A stretch of DNA of 64,000 nucleotides, taken from the NCBI GenBank assembly GCA_019915135.1, contig JAHLMK010000018.1, forward strand, positions 248,001 through 312,000. The letters are read 5' to 3'. Below are positions 24,246-35,482 of the stretch, piece by piece. This DNA is from Strobilurus pachycystidiatus. Taxonomy: Eukaryota > Basidiomycota > Agaricomycetes > Agaricales > Physalacriaceae. The translations under genes were made by a program, and so were the position numbers. Below the pieces are notes generated by a model. The model did no database searches, had not been told where the DNA came from, and worked only from the letters and a program-made list of their open reading frames with translations. Numbering within the stretch: position 1 is the first letter of the stretch; the number at the start of each line of letters is the position of its first letter.

Positions 24246-25150
24246 TCTCCGTCAAGTACCGATTGCGGGCTGGCCGGGAGTCGGTAACAGGCTGTTGGTA
24301 CGCCAATATATCACTGGCAATCTGGTCGGAACTGGGCCCTATTCTGCGTTGGAATGGGCGGGAAGGCGGGCAGACCAGCGGGCGAGGTGACGGTAGGAGA
24401 TCAACGCATAATCGCGATTACATCATGTCGATTTTCTCATTTCAAAATCTACGACTCTTCCCATCAAAAAGCTGCAACCTGTGTATGTTATTTCTCGTGC
24501 ACAACACGACCTTGGTTCTGGTTGGATAGACTTTCTGTGCGCATACGCGTCAGACTGGCAGTGGCAGACATCTAATGTCAAGGATACAGATTGAATCTCA
24601 TCATATCCGATGAGTCCAGATGAGTAACATGTAGTCAACGATGATGGATGCACATGCGAGGCCAGTAGGTACGAGAATAGCGTTCTCTATTTTAGGGATA
24701 GACCTGAATTCTGGATTCGCGCCAACTCGGGAATATGGCCGGGCGACGCCACCTTGTTATGTATTCGAGGACAACAGCAAACCTCATACTAAATATCTAG
24801 AATCGCCCTCTGTCGCTTTGAACGCAAGATGAGTCGCCGGCAAGTACTGACGAGGGGTAGCAAGGTACAGCCGATGACAAACCACTAACGTAGAGTTGTC
24901 TGAAGCAGTCTGATCCGGGATGGTAGGCGAAAGTAGCCATGGAGGCAAATGAGTTGGTTGAGGGATGTCCCTTTGCACCTCGAACAGGTTGATGAGTCAA
25001 GAGTCTGTGATCTGTCGGTCGCGCCGGATATTACTGTAGCTCATCCGACGACATTAATAGTTGTGGTGGCGGAGAACCGCGCTGAGAATGGAAGAGAATG
25101 ATAGTATTTGGTACACAGACAGCTCTCTAAGAGGAGAAGCTGCTTCCAGT
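24246..25150. other. Intergenic, nothing recognised
   Basis: Contains the upstream region of the Rho GEF gene and the 3' flank of the minus-strand lipase gene. No supportable gene or repeat was seen. Confidence 0.5.
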
Positions 25151-26431
25151 TTAGCAACCCATTTCGACTCCATCGTAGGGTCCTGATACGAAAGTTAGAA
25201 ATGCTCTTCTAGTGCACAGAAGGATGCATACCATCGTGATCGCTCGTGTCTCCCTCGAAGATGTTCGGAACATCGCCGGTTGTACATTGGGTAGACGCAT
25301 TGTCTTGTCCTACAAACTCGCATAAGCCATTGGATGAGCCAGAATGCGCCGAGCTTCGATACTCACCTGGGCACGCTACCCAGGCCAGCGAGTCCAGAAT
25401 GTGCTTCTCGCCAGAACTGTGATGGTACCCCAGCGATATTCCTGCATTAGTTCAGTTGACAGTGTGAGATAGCTGAACACGGTGACGGACCAGGTAGGAT
25501 AGGAACGAGATCTTCCTTGTTGTTTACATGCGACACAGTCAAGTGGGCATCGACGTAGTCAGCCCAGGCTTGATTACCGACCTAGTATACATGAGATGGG
25601 CAGCCAGCGGTGAGCAAACACAAATAAGAGTACTCGAGGCATTCCATATGATATAACAGAAACCGTAGCAGACGGGAGGCTGAGATGGAGATATATGCCG
25701 TCGATGAGAGCAATGGCACCGCCAAGGGAGTGTCCGACAACAGTTACCGTAGACGTAGAGTGGGCCAACATGGCGCTCTTGACCGCCGCCAACACGCTGG
25801 TCGCAGTGCTAAGCAAGTGTCCTGTCAGATTGGTGTCCATGCAGTTGACTGACACTCACTCCGCCTGAGCCCCTGCAAAGCCACTGTGAACCTTGACGCT
25901 GGTGCTAACACCAGGGAACAGAGTCGAGTCTAGGTTCGTAAGGATGAATGAGGCGTCAGTTACGAGTGATAATCTGTCATTTCATTTTTAGACGACACAA
26001 ACGTATGAATGGCCGCATGGACTGACATTTCACTCGGATCAGTTCCTTGGTGAGAGACAATGACGGCTTTGAGAGTGGAGTCATATCCAACAAACCAGTA
26101 CTGCACGCTGTCGCCGTTTCCTCCGGAGGCGACCGGCAGAAAGCTGGGGTTCGCGTTGCAGTTGGCTATGAACAATGTAGCTAGTCAAGATACGTCGGTC
26201 AGCCGGAGGTATGACAAGCTCACCGCCGCACGACCACGTTAGCGTAACCGACGGCTTGCAATAACCGGCGCTTGCATAATAAGAATACGGCTTGAAGGCC
26301 GACACAGCGCTGGAAGCGAGGGTGGTGATCGATTGTCGAGCAGTCAAGGTCTTCGCAGGCTCGAGCGGAGATGCAAGAACGCTGAACGCGACCAAGAGCG
26401 CACCATACCAGATGCGAAGGAGGGAAGACAT
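25151..26431 (-). CDS. Secreted class 3 lipase (paralogue A)
   Basis: Alpha/beta-hydrolase that cleaves triacylglycerol or related esters outside the cell. Eight exons give 308 residues: 26224-26431, 26027-26180, 25860-25973, 25634-25808, 25491-25581, 25367-25441, 25232-25309, 25151-25182. A signal peptide is visible (LLRIWYGALLVAFSVLASP), then a dibasic-type propeptide ending TARQS. The oxyanion region is SHQGTDPSE. The nucleophile Ser sits in VVGHSLGGA, and the C-terminal SDHDGPYDG supplies the likely His. Cys pairs (YCKPS, CGG, CNANP, CPGQDN, QCTTG, MGC) fit the disulphides of secreted lipases. It is closely similar to the lipase at 30390 and divergent from the GH5 gene between them. Confidence 0.9.
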
Positions 26432-27383
26432 CTGTGACCGGTAACCGGTTTTGTCAAGCGCAGTAAACCGAACGCTTTTAAAGCTCGACAAATAGATGTG
26501 ATGTGTGTTACCGAGTCAAGACAGCATGGCGGTGAAGATCAAGGCCAATCTATCTTCGGAGCAGAATAAACATGGGGTTACCACCTCGACGCGTTGCATA
26601 CGACGCTATTGACTTGGTCGATGAACGTGCTGATACGATTGCTGGATTTGCTTAAGGAACACAAAGCACTCCGGGATAGAGTTATTATAGGAACAGAACC
26701 CGCGTGTCATTCCCTGTAGAGGCACTAACACTGGACTCTAGCGCACAAGCTTCAGCTGACGAAGACGGAAGAAGAAACAGACCTTTTCGGTCCGAGTTCC
26801 GAACTTCCGGTTGAGAGCAGTTTTTCAAATGGTCGCACTCTCTGTTGCCGACTATCATCACGTTATGCCCAACGCGTTCATGCGCTCAATCTACATGCAG
26901 AACTAACACCCAGAGTGAGGGAATGCGGATATTGTGCGCGCGCTTCCCTATATAAAATGTCTTACGACTCATCACCCCCCATGACAAGAGTACAACGCGA
27001 CTCCAAGCGCCCAGGGCATAGGGAATCCGTAAAGGACCTGAGAGCTAGAAAGCCGTGTGGTGGGCGCCTCTTGAACGACATCTTCTCATCCCAGGACCAT
27101 ATGGATGCAGGCCTTCTGGGCTCAGATCATCTGACTGAGCGTGTAGTCAAAACGTGCTCCCATGGACTGAACGAGATGAGACTCATGACAGGACGTCGTG
27201 CTGTTGTAGTATTCGCCTCCCGATCTTTCTCCGGCTGTCCTAGCTAACTTCTGAGGGCAGGCACTGAGAAGGTTTATGAGCGGGCCTTCGACGAGGTGCC
27301 GAGCTCTGCGGGACGTTCGCAATGGAACGTCGGCGTAGTATAAAGTGAGTCCTTACCATCTCTAGTACCTTTCAGCTTCTTTC
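26432..27383. other. Divergent promoter region of lipase A and GH5
   Basis: About 950 bp between two divergently read secretory genes. No coding frame with recognisable motifs. TATAAA-like sequence (TATATAAAATG) occurs near 26950, but no gene clearly starts just after it. Confidence 0.4.
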
Positions 27384-29578
27384 ATGATTCCCTCTTTCTT
27401 TGCAGGCTTAGCCTTCGTCACTCTTTTTGTTCTTGTCTCCGCGGCCATTCCAGACAAAATCTATGGCGTCAACTTGGGTTCATGGTATGTTCAACCCTGC
27501 TGATCATTTTATTACTCTCACACCGCCCCTGTAGGCTTGTTTTAGAGCCATGGATGTTACCGCAGGGTATCATGGGCATTGGAATTCCACTACAGCTCTC
27601 TGAAAGTTTCTAGAATGGGCGGCTATGGGCGGGCAGGATTGCAGCGACTGCTCGCAGTGCATCAGATCAGAATTGTAAGTCGACGGACTGTGGCGCTCGT
27701 AACGAAACCTCCAATTCCTTCAAGTGCGCTTGTGCAAGCCTTTCCCCACGATGCTGATGCAAGATTCGCCGCTCATTGGTACGTCGTTTGACCTTCTTAG
27801 CCACAATGTTGACAATATCTCGCGATAGGGACTCTTGGTTCAACCAGCAGGATGTCAATGAACTGGTTGCTGTCGGTATTAATACAGTCCGCATTCCAGT
27901 GCGTCTTATTTAACTTCACGAGATGGAGAAGTGACTTGACTGGCGTAGCTCGGATACTGGATCGTCGAGCCTCTAGTCAACAGGCGAACCGAATTTTACC
28001 CACGTGGAGGTCTACAGCATCTGGTAGGCCCATGATTTGCCTGTCATTGTACTCAGCCAACCTCCTCCAGAAACGAGGTCTTAGACAACTGCAGAACGCA
28101 GGGATTTCTGTCATTTTAGACCATCATGCCCTGCCAGGTGTCCAAAGCCCCGAACAGATGTTCACTGGACAGTATGTGTGTCTGAGCAGCTTCGTCGAGA
28201 TACTATTGACTCGTTTCCGTCAGCTGTACCTCCGATGTTCAGTTCTACGTAAGTGTTCTCTTCGTCGGGTGGAGTTCGGCTCATGTCGTCTGTAGACCGA
28301 TTACAACTATCACCGGGCTCTTGTGTGGACCGCCGTAATGACTGGTTTATCCCATCTCGATTCGGACTTCAACAGCGTCATGGCTATAGAGGCAGTTAAC
28401 GAACCTATCATGGATGCCGCCCAGACGCCTGGTTACGGCGATTGTAAGTGATTCGCTCCAATTCGCTTCCCAAAATTGAAAGCCCGGACTAGTCCAGAAG
28501 GATTTTGTTCAAGTAGTGCGAGCTGTAGAACTCGCCTTGGGTATTCATCTGCCACATCCCGACCGCCTGAGGCGTGGCGCAGGGAACGCCACCGCTGCCA
28601 TCCAGGACGCAAGCTCGAATGACACATTGATCCCGGATGACATGATAAGATCGGTTCTCTCGGAAGCAGCCAGCGCCCTCTTTCAAATCGGCGAGGAACT
28701 TGCCATCTCATCTCTGACAGAGTCGTTCACCTCTCAAGCCGCACGGTCCCCCCTCGTAACCACGTGCGTTTTTACTACTAAATCATAGATTGCGCTTCTG
28801 ATCGCCTTACTCTAGGTTCATGGACATCAACTGGCAATTCGACAATCCCCCGAATCCTAGGGATGCTAAACTCGGTCCACAAATATACGATAATCACTTG
28901 TATTACAAGTAGGTTTCCTCACGTGTGTGCTCTTGACCGCGTATTGAACGCTGTGATAGCTTTGGTGTACGCGGTTTCAGTGTACTGGGGCAGTAACGTT
29001 CTAACTCAGTCCCAGGGTGTGGCTGACCCCAACGAGCAGGCGTACCTGGAGAGCATTTGCAGTAGGTGCTGCCTCCGAGCGCATGGCATGGCTATGCTCA
29101 TCACCATACAGACCTACAGCGCGTCCAGAACGACGCGGAGTTAGGGAACAGTCCCTTGGTTTTTGGCGGTGAGACATTCATCGACGGCGTCGATGCAACA
29201 ATCTCACTCGTTCTTTGGCAGAATGGGGCCTGCCCACTCAGTTCAACGCAACAGACGCGTTCTTGTTCAAGTGGGCTGACGCTCAAAAACTTGCCTACAC
29301 TCGCGGTGCCGGCTGGATCGTAAGTCGTCCCTCATACTCTCATCGCCGCTGGTCTTGAATGATATTCGGCGGCTAGTTCTGGAACTTCAAGATTGAGGTT
29401 TCACCCGAGGCTGGGGACCTGGCTCGCCAATGGTCGGGACTTTCTTCAGGCAATTCCACATGGCTGACGTTTGCCTGTGAACAGGTCGTACCTAAGAGGT
29501 GTCGAACTGGGTTATCTTACTCGGGATCCTGCGGCTGTCCATGACCCTAACGTCTGCGATCCCTACATTCTGGCCTAA
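27384..29578 (+). CDS. Secreted GH5 exo-beta-1,3-glucanase-like enzyme
   Basis: Glycoside hydrolase family 5 (GH5_9-like) enzymes hydrolyse beta-1,3-glucans in the fungal wall or substrate. Sixteen exons sum exactly to 467 residues: 27384-27484, 27535-27566, 27614-27674, 27725-27778, 27829-27898, 27949-28023, 28071-28171, 28225-28249, 28296-28443, 28493-28763, 28816-28908, 28994-29061, 29112-29168, 29222-29319, 29377-29432, 29485-29578. A signal peptide (residues 1-21) precedes YGVNLGSWLVLEPWMLP. Other marks: TVRIPLGYW, DHHALPG, the acid/base Glu in AVNEPIM, NHLYY, and the nucleophile Glu in FGEWGLP, which is split by an intron after FG. The introns are almost all 47-53 nt. It sits between two paralogous lipase genes. 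Confidence 0.92.
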
Positions 29579-30389
29579 TAGTTATCGCCTTCTGTCGCTA
29601 CGTATCACTTTCTCTTTACTTGGACCAAGTTTGGACAGACCGTCAGTTACTCCATCGTTTATTTGCTCGCTCCCACTCGTTCTTGGGAAGGACTCAGAAT
29701 CAAAGTGCATTCTCTCCCTTTCGATAACTCACCTTTGATTGCTCGCACCTACAACTGTTCCGCATTTGTCAAATGAGTGCTTTCATTTTGCTCCTTTCTG
29801 GCTGCCTCTTCATTCTGGGTTCATGTCACATCATATTTAGTCATTCAGGACCGTTGCTTATTGTTCATTTCGCTTAGAAGAATGGAGCTCGCGTATTTGT
29901 GTGTATGGTGAATGACAATCGTACTCCACGCCTTGAGATGACACTGACAGGGAACTCCTCATACTACACAACTTCGTAGCGTTATACTATGTAAGACGAC
30001 GCGGTGACAACGCGTGTCTTGTTGAAACTCGTTGGGGATGAATAACCGTCAGATCAGAACTTGGACTGACATGACACCATGTTCCCCGAGAATGAACGCG
30101 GCTCTATGAGTATTGTACTATGCCCTGACTATGCCGCCTGTATGCCGCCCAGATGCCGTTATACCTTCTGTATAGGCCTCGAGCGCATTCGTTGGTCATG
30201 GATGTTGTCCTTATTGGTGCCGTCTTTGTCTTGGCCTCATACCAATCGCCTTCACCTGATGCCTTCTTTGCAATCATGGGGCCCATCATTTATCTGATGT
30301 CTTTCAACCAGCGACATACGCACGCGGTGCCATGGATATAAAGGCTTAGGATCTGTCTGTTCTACCCAGGCGAAGCCGTGCACATTGCG
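29579..30389. other. Intergenic between GH5 and lipase B
   Basis: About 800 bp without a supportable gene. It should contain the GH5 terminator region and the lipase B promoter. GATATAAAGG near 30336, about 50 bp before the lipase ATG, is a plausible TATA box. Confidence 0.45.
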
Positions 30390-31701
30390 ATGTTCGCTCT
30401 CAACGTCCTGTCTTTGTTGCTCTCCGGCTCCGCTGTCCTCGCCTTCCCTCTGGCTCCTAGGCAGAGTATTACGCAGCTGAGCGCGGCTCAGGTCGATACA
30501 TTTACGCCGTATACGTGGTTCGCGAGTACTGGGTACTGCAGTCCGTCGAAGACCTTGACATGGACGTGCGGAGGTGAGTCGGAACTGTCGATTTGCGCCC
30601 TCCATCGACGAAGAATATCGTGCAGCTAACTGTGCTGCCAACTCCGACTTCAAGCCCGTCGCGTCTGGTGGGGATGGCGGGGATGTTCAATTTTGTAAGT
30701 CTCAGGCTCGGCATACTGAATGGTTTTCTGATATTAGGCAGGGTTCGTCGGATACTCGCCCTCTCTCCAGGTCAGATTTTCGAAATACTCCGAAGCGAGA
30801 ATCTCTGTGCCCATCTCATATTCTAATCCAGAGCGTGATTGTCTCTCACCAAGGAACGGATTTCTCTGAGATGTCAGTCCCTTCCAGCAACTCTCGATAC
30901 ACAAAGAATATTCAACCTTGCAGCGAGTCTGTCTTGACAGACGCGGACTTCTTCCTGGGCTCTCTCAGCTCTTCTCTCTTCCCCGGGATCAGCTCCAGCA
31001 TCAAGGTCCACAGCGGATTTGCCGATGCACACGCTAGGTACTTTCTTGCCCACACAACATCTACAATGGCCCACCAACACGTCAATTTGCAGAACGGCTA
31101 CACTTGTTCTGGCTGCGGTAACAAAGGCCTTGTCCGCGAGTGGTTTCACTCATGTAACATTGGTCGGGCATTCACTAGGTGCGTAATGACTAGTCAGATT
31201 GACGCACTGCTTTGACGAGCACTTCCAAGGCGCGGCCCTATCTCTGCTCGACGCGATGTACCTTCCTCTTCACCTCCCCACGCCGACATACCGCTTCATT
31301 GGGTACGGGATGCCTCGCGTTAGTCGAACTCGGCGTTCTCGAGGCTTGAGACACTAACAAATATCGTAGGTTGGAAACCAAGCATTCGCCAACTACATGG
31401 ACACTGCTTATGGATCGCAGCTAAATCATATCAACAACAAGTTCGTCTTCGGTTTCTCGATACGCACCGTCAAGCTAATGAGGTATTCAGGAAAGATCTG
31501 GTCCCCATCCTTCCCGGGCGGGCTTTAGGATTCCACCACCCCTCCGGAGAGCTTCACATAGACCAGTCAAGCATTTGGAATGCTTGTCCAGGTCAAGATA
31601 ATACGGCAACTCAATGCACGACCGGTGCTGTACCGAACATCTTTGTGGGCAAGGCGGACGATCATAGTGGGCCATTCAACGGTATTGTGATGGGTTGCTA
31701 A
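30390..31701 (+). CDS. Secreted class 3 lipase (paralogue B)
   Basis: This is a close paralogue of the lipase at 25151-26431, with the same layout. A signal peptide (MFALNVLSLLLSGSAVLAFP) is followed by the propeptide end PRQSITQL. The body has SHQGTDFSE, LTDADFFLGSL and FPGISSSIKVHSGFA. The nucleophile Ser is in VTLVGHSLGAA, and KADDHSGPFNG near the end holds the likely His. The protein ends GIVMGC like its paralogue. At least seven introns are needed; one splits the Gly codon right after GHSL, where paralogue A has no intron. Length is about 300 residues. The ATG at 30390 is chosen because it opens the signal peptide. Confidence 0.88.
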
Positions 31702-32209
31702 GGGCAAAGAAGATATGATCATCTTCACTGGAATTTTTGTCGGCGTGTACGGCGTGGGCAACGAATCGACGTGATGTGGAACATTTTGTGTGTATATTTA
31801 ATGTTCTGTTGTTCATTTAGGCAGTGTACAGGGCTACCTCTGTGGGTTTATGTATTTATGTTTTTGTATTCGACATGCAGTACCGTCAACAGTGTTGGAG
31901 TCAAATGGAGGGACGACATGCCGACTGTACGTCCGGAATTCGGAAATCATGGAGTATAAAGCTACGCCGTAACATGAAAAATACGGATTACACCAAAGTG
32001 CTTGTAGATGCACTTGTGGCGGCGGGGTGGAGGGTGGTGTCCAACCGTGAGTCGGACGCTGTCATACGAATGAGCGGCAGAAGACAAGACAGAGAAACAA
32101 GAACTCACAGTCCCACGATAATCGCACACCGGTGCCCACACGTACACGCCCATCCCATCCCCGCACCTGAAGCAATACCACATCCAAAGCGCGCAAGGTC
32201 ATCTAATCC
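31702..32209. other. Intergenic, nothing recognised
   Basis: AT-richer sequence downstream of lipase B. Open frames here lack recognisable motifs. Confidence 0.45.
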
Positions 32210-32361
32210 TTACCAGTCGGGCCCGTAGCGCATACTACCGTTCTTGCGGGAGTGTTCGGCGACCTCAGTCTGTGTCTTCACCAGGTAGTACTTGCCCAGC
32301 AGAAGGGGGGAATAGCGCAAGGCAGCTCCGGCCCCAACTGTGCCCCCGCTGCCTCCCAATA
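32210..32361 (-). CDS. Possible C-terminal exon of a small protein
   Basis: After an acceptor (TTTCAG), the minus strand reads a Gly/Ala-rich start and then SPLLLGKYYLVKTQTEVAEHSRKNGSM-like sequence ending RYGPDW and a stop. It looks like a small mitochondrial or membrane-linked protein tail. The upstream exon ending at a GTAAGT donor near 32545 joins in frame only with an unnatural-looking peptide. The gene model is therefore incomplete and I assign no function. Confidence 0.25.
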
Positions 32362-34165
32362 CTGAAAGACGACAGCGGGAGCATCCCGGAACTGTTGGGT
32401 GATTGTGGCTCTTTGCTGTATAACGCTAAGACATGGGACGCTATCGGACGCGAGGGAGGTGAGCGTGTGTGTCGTGCTGTGAAGGGAGGTCTTCTGGTGA
32501 ATGTCAGATGGTGTAGGGGGTAGACGGTTAGCACTTACAATGACAGGAGAGCGTAGGAAGACGACTGCGGCAGTTTTGTATGTTGACAGTGAGCAGAATC
32601 ATATTGTGGCTCTTGATGGGGAATGAGGACGACGACAGCATGTCAAATCTATGGAGGTCAGACTGTGGCGACGATAAGGCTCGCTGAACGCTACCAATGA
32701 ACCGAGTGGTCGTCGCTAGAGTGATCTGCATAAGAGGACATCTGCGACGCTTATGAGAGACAACGACGAGGAGTGAGTAGAGACGCACAACGTAGGCTGA
32801 GATCACAAGCAGAGTCTCTCGCACAATAGGGTATGCAGAAGAGAAAAGCCACTCGAGATTGAAGGGGCTGGAGGCAAGAGATGATGGGGGTTGGAAAGAA
32901 GGGGGATTGCGCAAGCCAGTCAGGTCTTTATAGCCACACCACCAGGCACGCGACAACAAAAGGCCACCCCGAAAGAGCTGTAAACTGATGGACCAGCCAC
33001 AATCCGATAGACTGATGAATACAACTGGTCTGAGCCAGTACACTGGGCGAGCGCAGATCCCGAAGAGAACAAGGGAGGAAAGGAGGCAATTATGAGTAAT
33101 TCCGGGGTCCTGAACGCGCGTCGTCTCAACGTTGTTCTTGGGACCCACAAGTCCGGCCACCCGAAGACGAACGCATCCAATTTCACCGTCCGCTACGTTC
33201 TGAGCAGCAGAAAGTGTAGCGGAGTATGACACGAAGTCATCCACCGAATTTCATGCAAAACGGGCAAGTAGACATGGAGGTGCTCTGCAAAGACGCGACT
33301 GTGGCGCGGAGGCAGCAGCGGGCCGGCATCAACCGCTGTTTGCCGGCGGCTGTGTTTCACCTTTCCGTTTTGGAACTCTGCCTCTGTCCGCCAGCAATGC
33401 TAGACGAACTCTGCGCACACCTTTGCGCTGCATGCTGCTCTGTCTGTGCGGGCGCGTGCTTTGATTGGATTTCAATTCGTGCGCCACATCTGCGTTTAGT
33501 CCATTACCATTGTTCTAAACTTCGACCTTAATAGGCCACACCTTCCCCGAAAAACTGCTTGGATGTCGCTGCACCTCAGACCAGGATGATGATGAGCCGG
33601 ACGTTCACGAAAGAGCGCCGCTACTTGCAGAGGAGCCCCGACCTCAGCAGGAGATGAGTACGTCGACACACTCGTGAGGTTCGGCGGCGAGAGTCGATCT
33701 GCGCCATCGGCCATCCGAGGAACTAGTTGGCACCGCCAGTGCGGCTTTTCTGCGCGGCGGGTCGCTCTTCTTGCATCGTCGGGCCCTCCTCATGCGCTCC
33801 CATATCATCCTCGTGTGCAAACGGTGGCGTCCGCTCTGCGCGAGCCAGTAGCGCTTCAAATCTGCTATTCTGTTGCACAGGCTTCGTCGCTCCCTAAACC
33901 GCTCAAATTACCGCCCACGAGCAGCTCCTGTGGTGATATGTGCTACTCGTCATATTATCGAGGACCATTGCCCGTCCGATGACTACCACACTTCGACTGC
34001 TTCCTTCGTCCGTCACCACGCTGCCTGGTTTGTGACCGAAGGCACATTCGACCAACTCATATCAGGAAATGGCTCTTTAGGCAATGTGCCACTACTTGGC
34101 TGCTGCTGAAGCAGGCTGTGAACGAAATATCAGCAATAAAGAATGGTGCCCTCCTGGATGTCCAT
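32362..34165. other. Intergenic, no supported gene
   Basis: About 1.8 kb. A 238-codon minus-strand open frame at 32528-33244 has no motif or credible composition and may be untranslated leader. Several plus-strand frames are Cys-rich by chance. No repeat was recognised. Confidence 0.4.
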
Positions 34166-34697
34166 TTACCTGGCGGCGATTTCGTTGTAGCCCAGCGATC
34201 CAGCGTATAGCGCCTGATAAATCCGCTCTTCCTCGATCCTGCGTGCCCTCTCGACGTCGTATTGGAGTTGCTTGTCCACGACCGGCCAACTCCTGCTGTG
34301 ATCATCCCTCCATGGCCAGTCATACAGCGCATCCTGCCACATACCCTCCCATCCGAACGTCATATCCTGGGCATCCTCGCGAAGTAGCATCTCCGCAAAC
34401 ATAGTATTGTCGAACGACGTAGGCTCTGTGGAGGAACTGGTGCGGTGACCTGGGCTGGGCGGACGATACTCGCAGGTTAAACCGCGTTTTCGGCACCTTA
34501 TGCACGCGCTATGCCCGTGACATCTGTGGTCTGTAGGAGTGCACTACTTTGCCGTGAGCAATCCCTATATGTCGCGACAAGTTTGGATCACTTACGCGTG
34601 TTTTCCTAGCGCGACAGTTGGTGCATGCAATCGATACGCGTTTTGGTGGTGGAGGCGACGGTGGCTGTCGGTCGTCTGTGTGGAATGATGAGAACAT
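34166..34697 (-). CDS. Small Zn2Cys6 DNA-binding protein
   Basis: Two exons (34596-34697 and 34166-34543) join in phase 0 to give 159 residues. The join creates a complete binuclear cluster, CX2CX6CX12CX2CX6C: ACTNCRARKTR in exon 1, then C, an insert, CIRC and RKRGLTCEY in exon 2. This is the Gal4-type fungal DNA-binding motif. After it come only about 100 residues, including acidic stretches and Trp-rich MWQDALYDWPW, with no fungal-specific transcription factor domain. The product could be a short regulator, or a truncated gene: the stop codon overlaps a possible donor (AG/GTAAAT) at the end. Target genes are unknown. Confidence 0.7.
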
Positions 34698-35482
34698 CTC
34701 GAGTCGTGCGCTGTCATACCTGCCTGGTCGTTTGATTTAAGTACGACTAGCGAGAGTTTACTTGCGCGCTTCGCGGGGGATGTCTTCAATTAAACTGTCC
34801 TTGCAATAATCTGAGAAGCCGCTAAGAACATCTCGTATCATAGCCGGAGTGTGTTGTCCATATACTTCAATCAGACGACCCACATGACTCCGATGTTCCT
34901 TGGGCGGCCGCACGGCGTGACGAAGTCCAGGTCCTAGAGGAAGTGTGGCGTGCAGTCTTGTGTATGTACCCGGAGGAGGCTATTCTTTGCTGCTTTATTC
35001 CTCGGAGGCAACTTTGGTGGTGAAACTTGACAGAAGATATCACTGTGGGTTCTTGTGTCTCTCACGAGCCTTGAAACGCATTGCAGAGCATGAGCAACTA
35101 GTGGATTCTGAAGCATATTTATGGGAGCCAGGAACCTGGTCTGAGTTCAATCCTCGTGTTCAGGAAGAATCGGAATGAAGTGGGTCCTTCGGAAGATGGT
35201 GGCGTAAGGTACTGACCAGCAATCAGCACGCAAAGATTGACCTGACTTCCTCTCACGACGAGTATCAGTTAACCTTTTTGCGATTTACTCAGTATTGCTT
35301 CTGCGCTGGCGAGCCCAGGTCCTAAAGATGTAGACGGCAAAGGCCGAAAGATGCCGGCGGCGGTTCCGGGAATGCGATGGTCAGCAGGCTGACTGTCCGC
35401 CGTTCTCCCTCTTACCATTTGCCCGACGAGCTCGACACCGTCAAAGACGACGCCGAGTCCCCATATTCCTCGATCAGGACGC
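34698..35482. other. Intergenic, nothing recognised
   Basis: About 780 bp between the divergent Zn2Cys6 gene and the Ytp1-like gene. No coding or RNA feature could be supported. Confidence 0.45.

Noticed and set aside
32528..33244. 238-codon minus-strand open frame
   Set aside because: No motif or credible protein composition, and splicing to the downstream exon gives an unnatural peptide. It may be a chance frame or untranslated leader.
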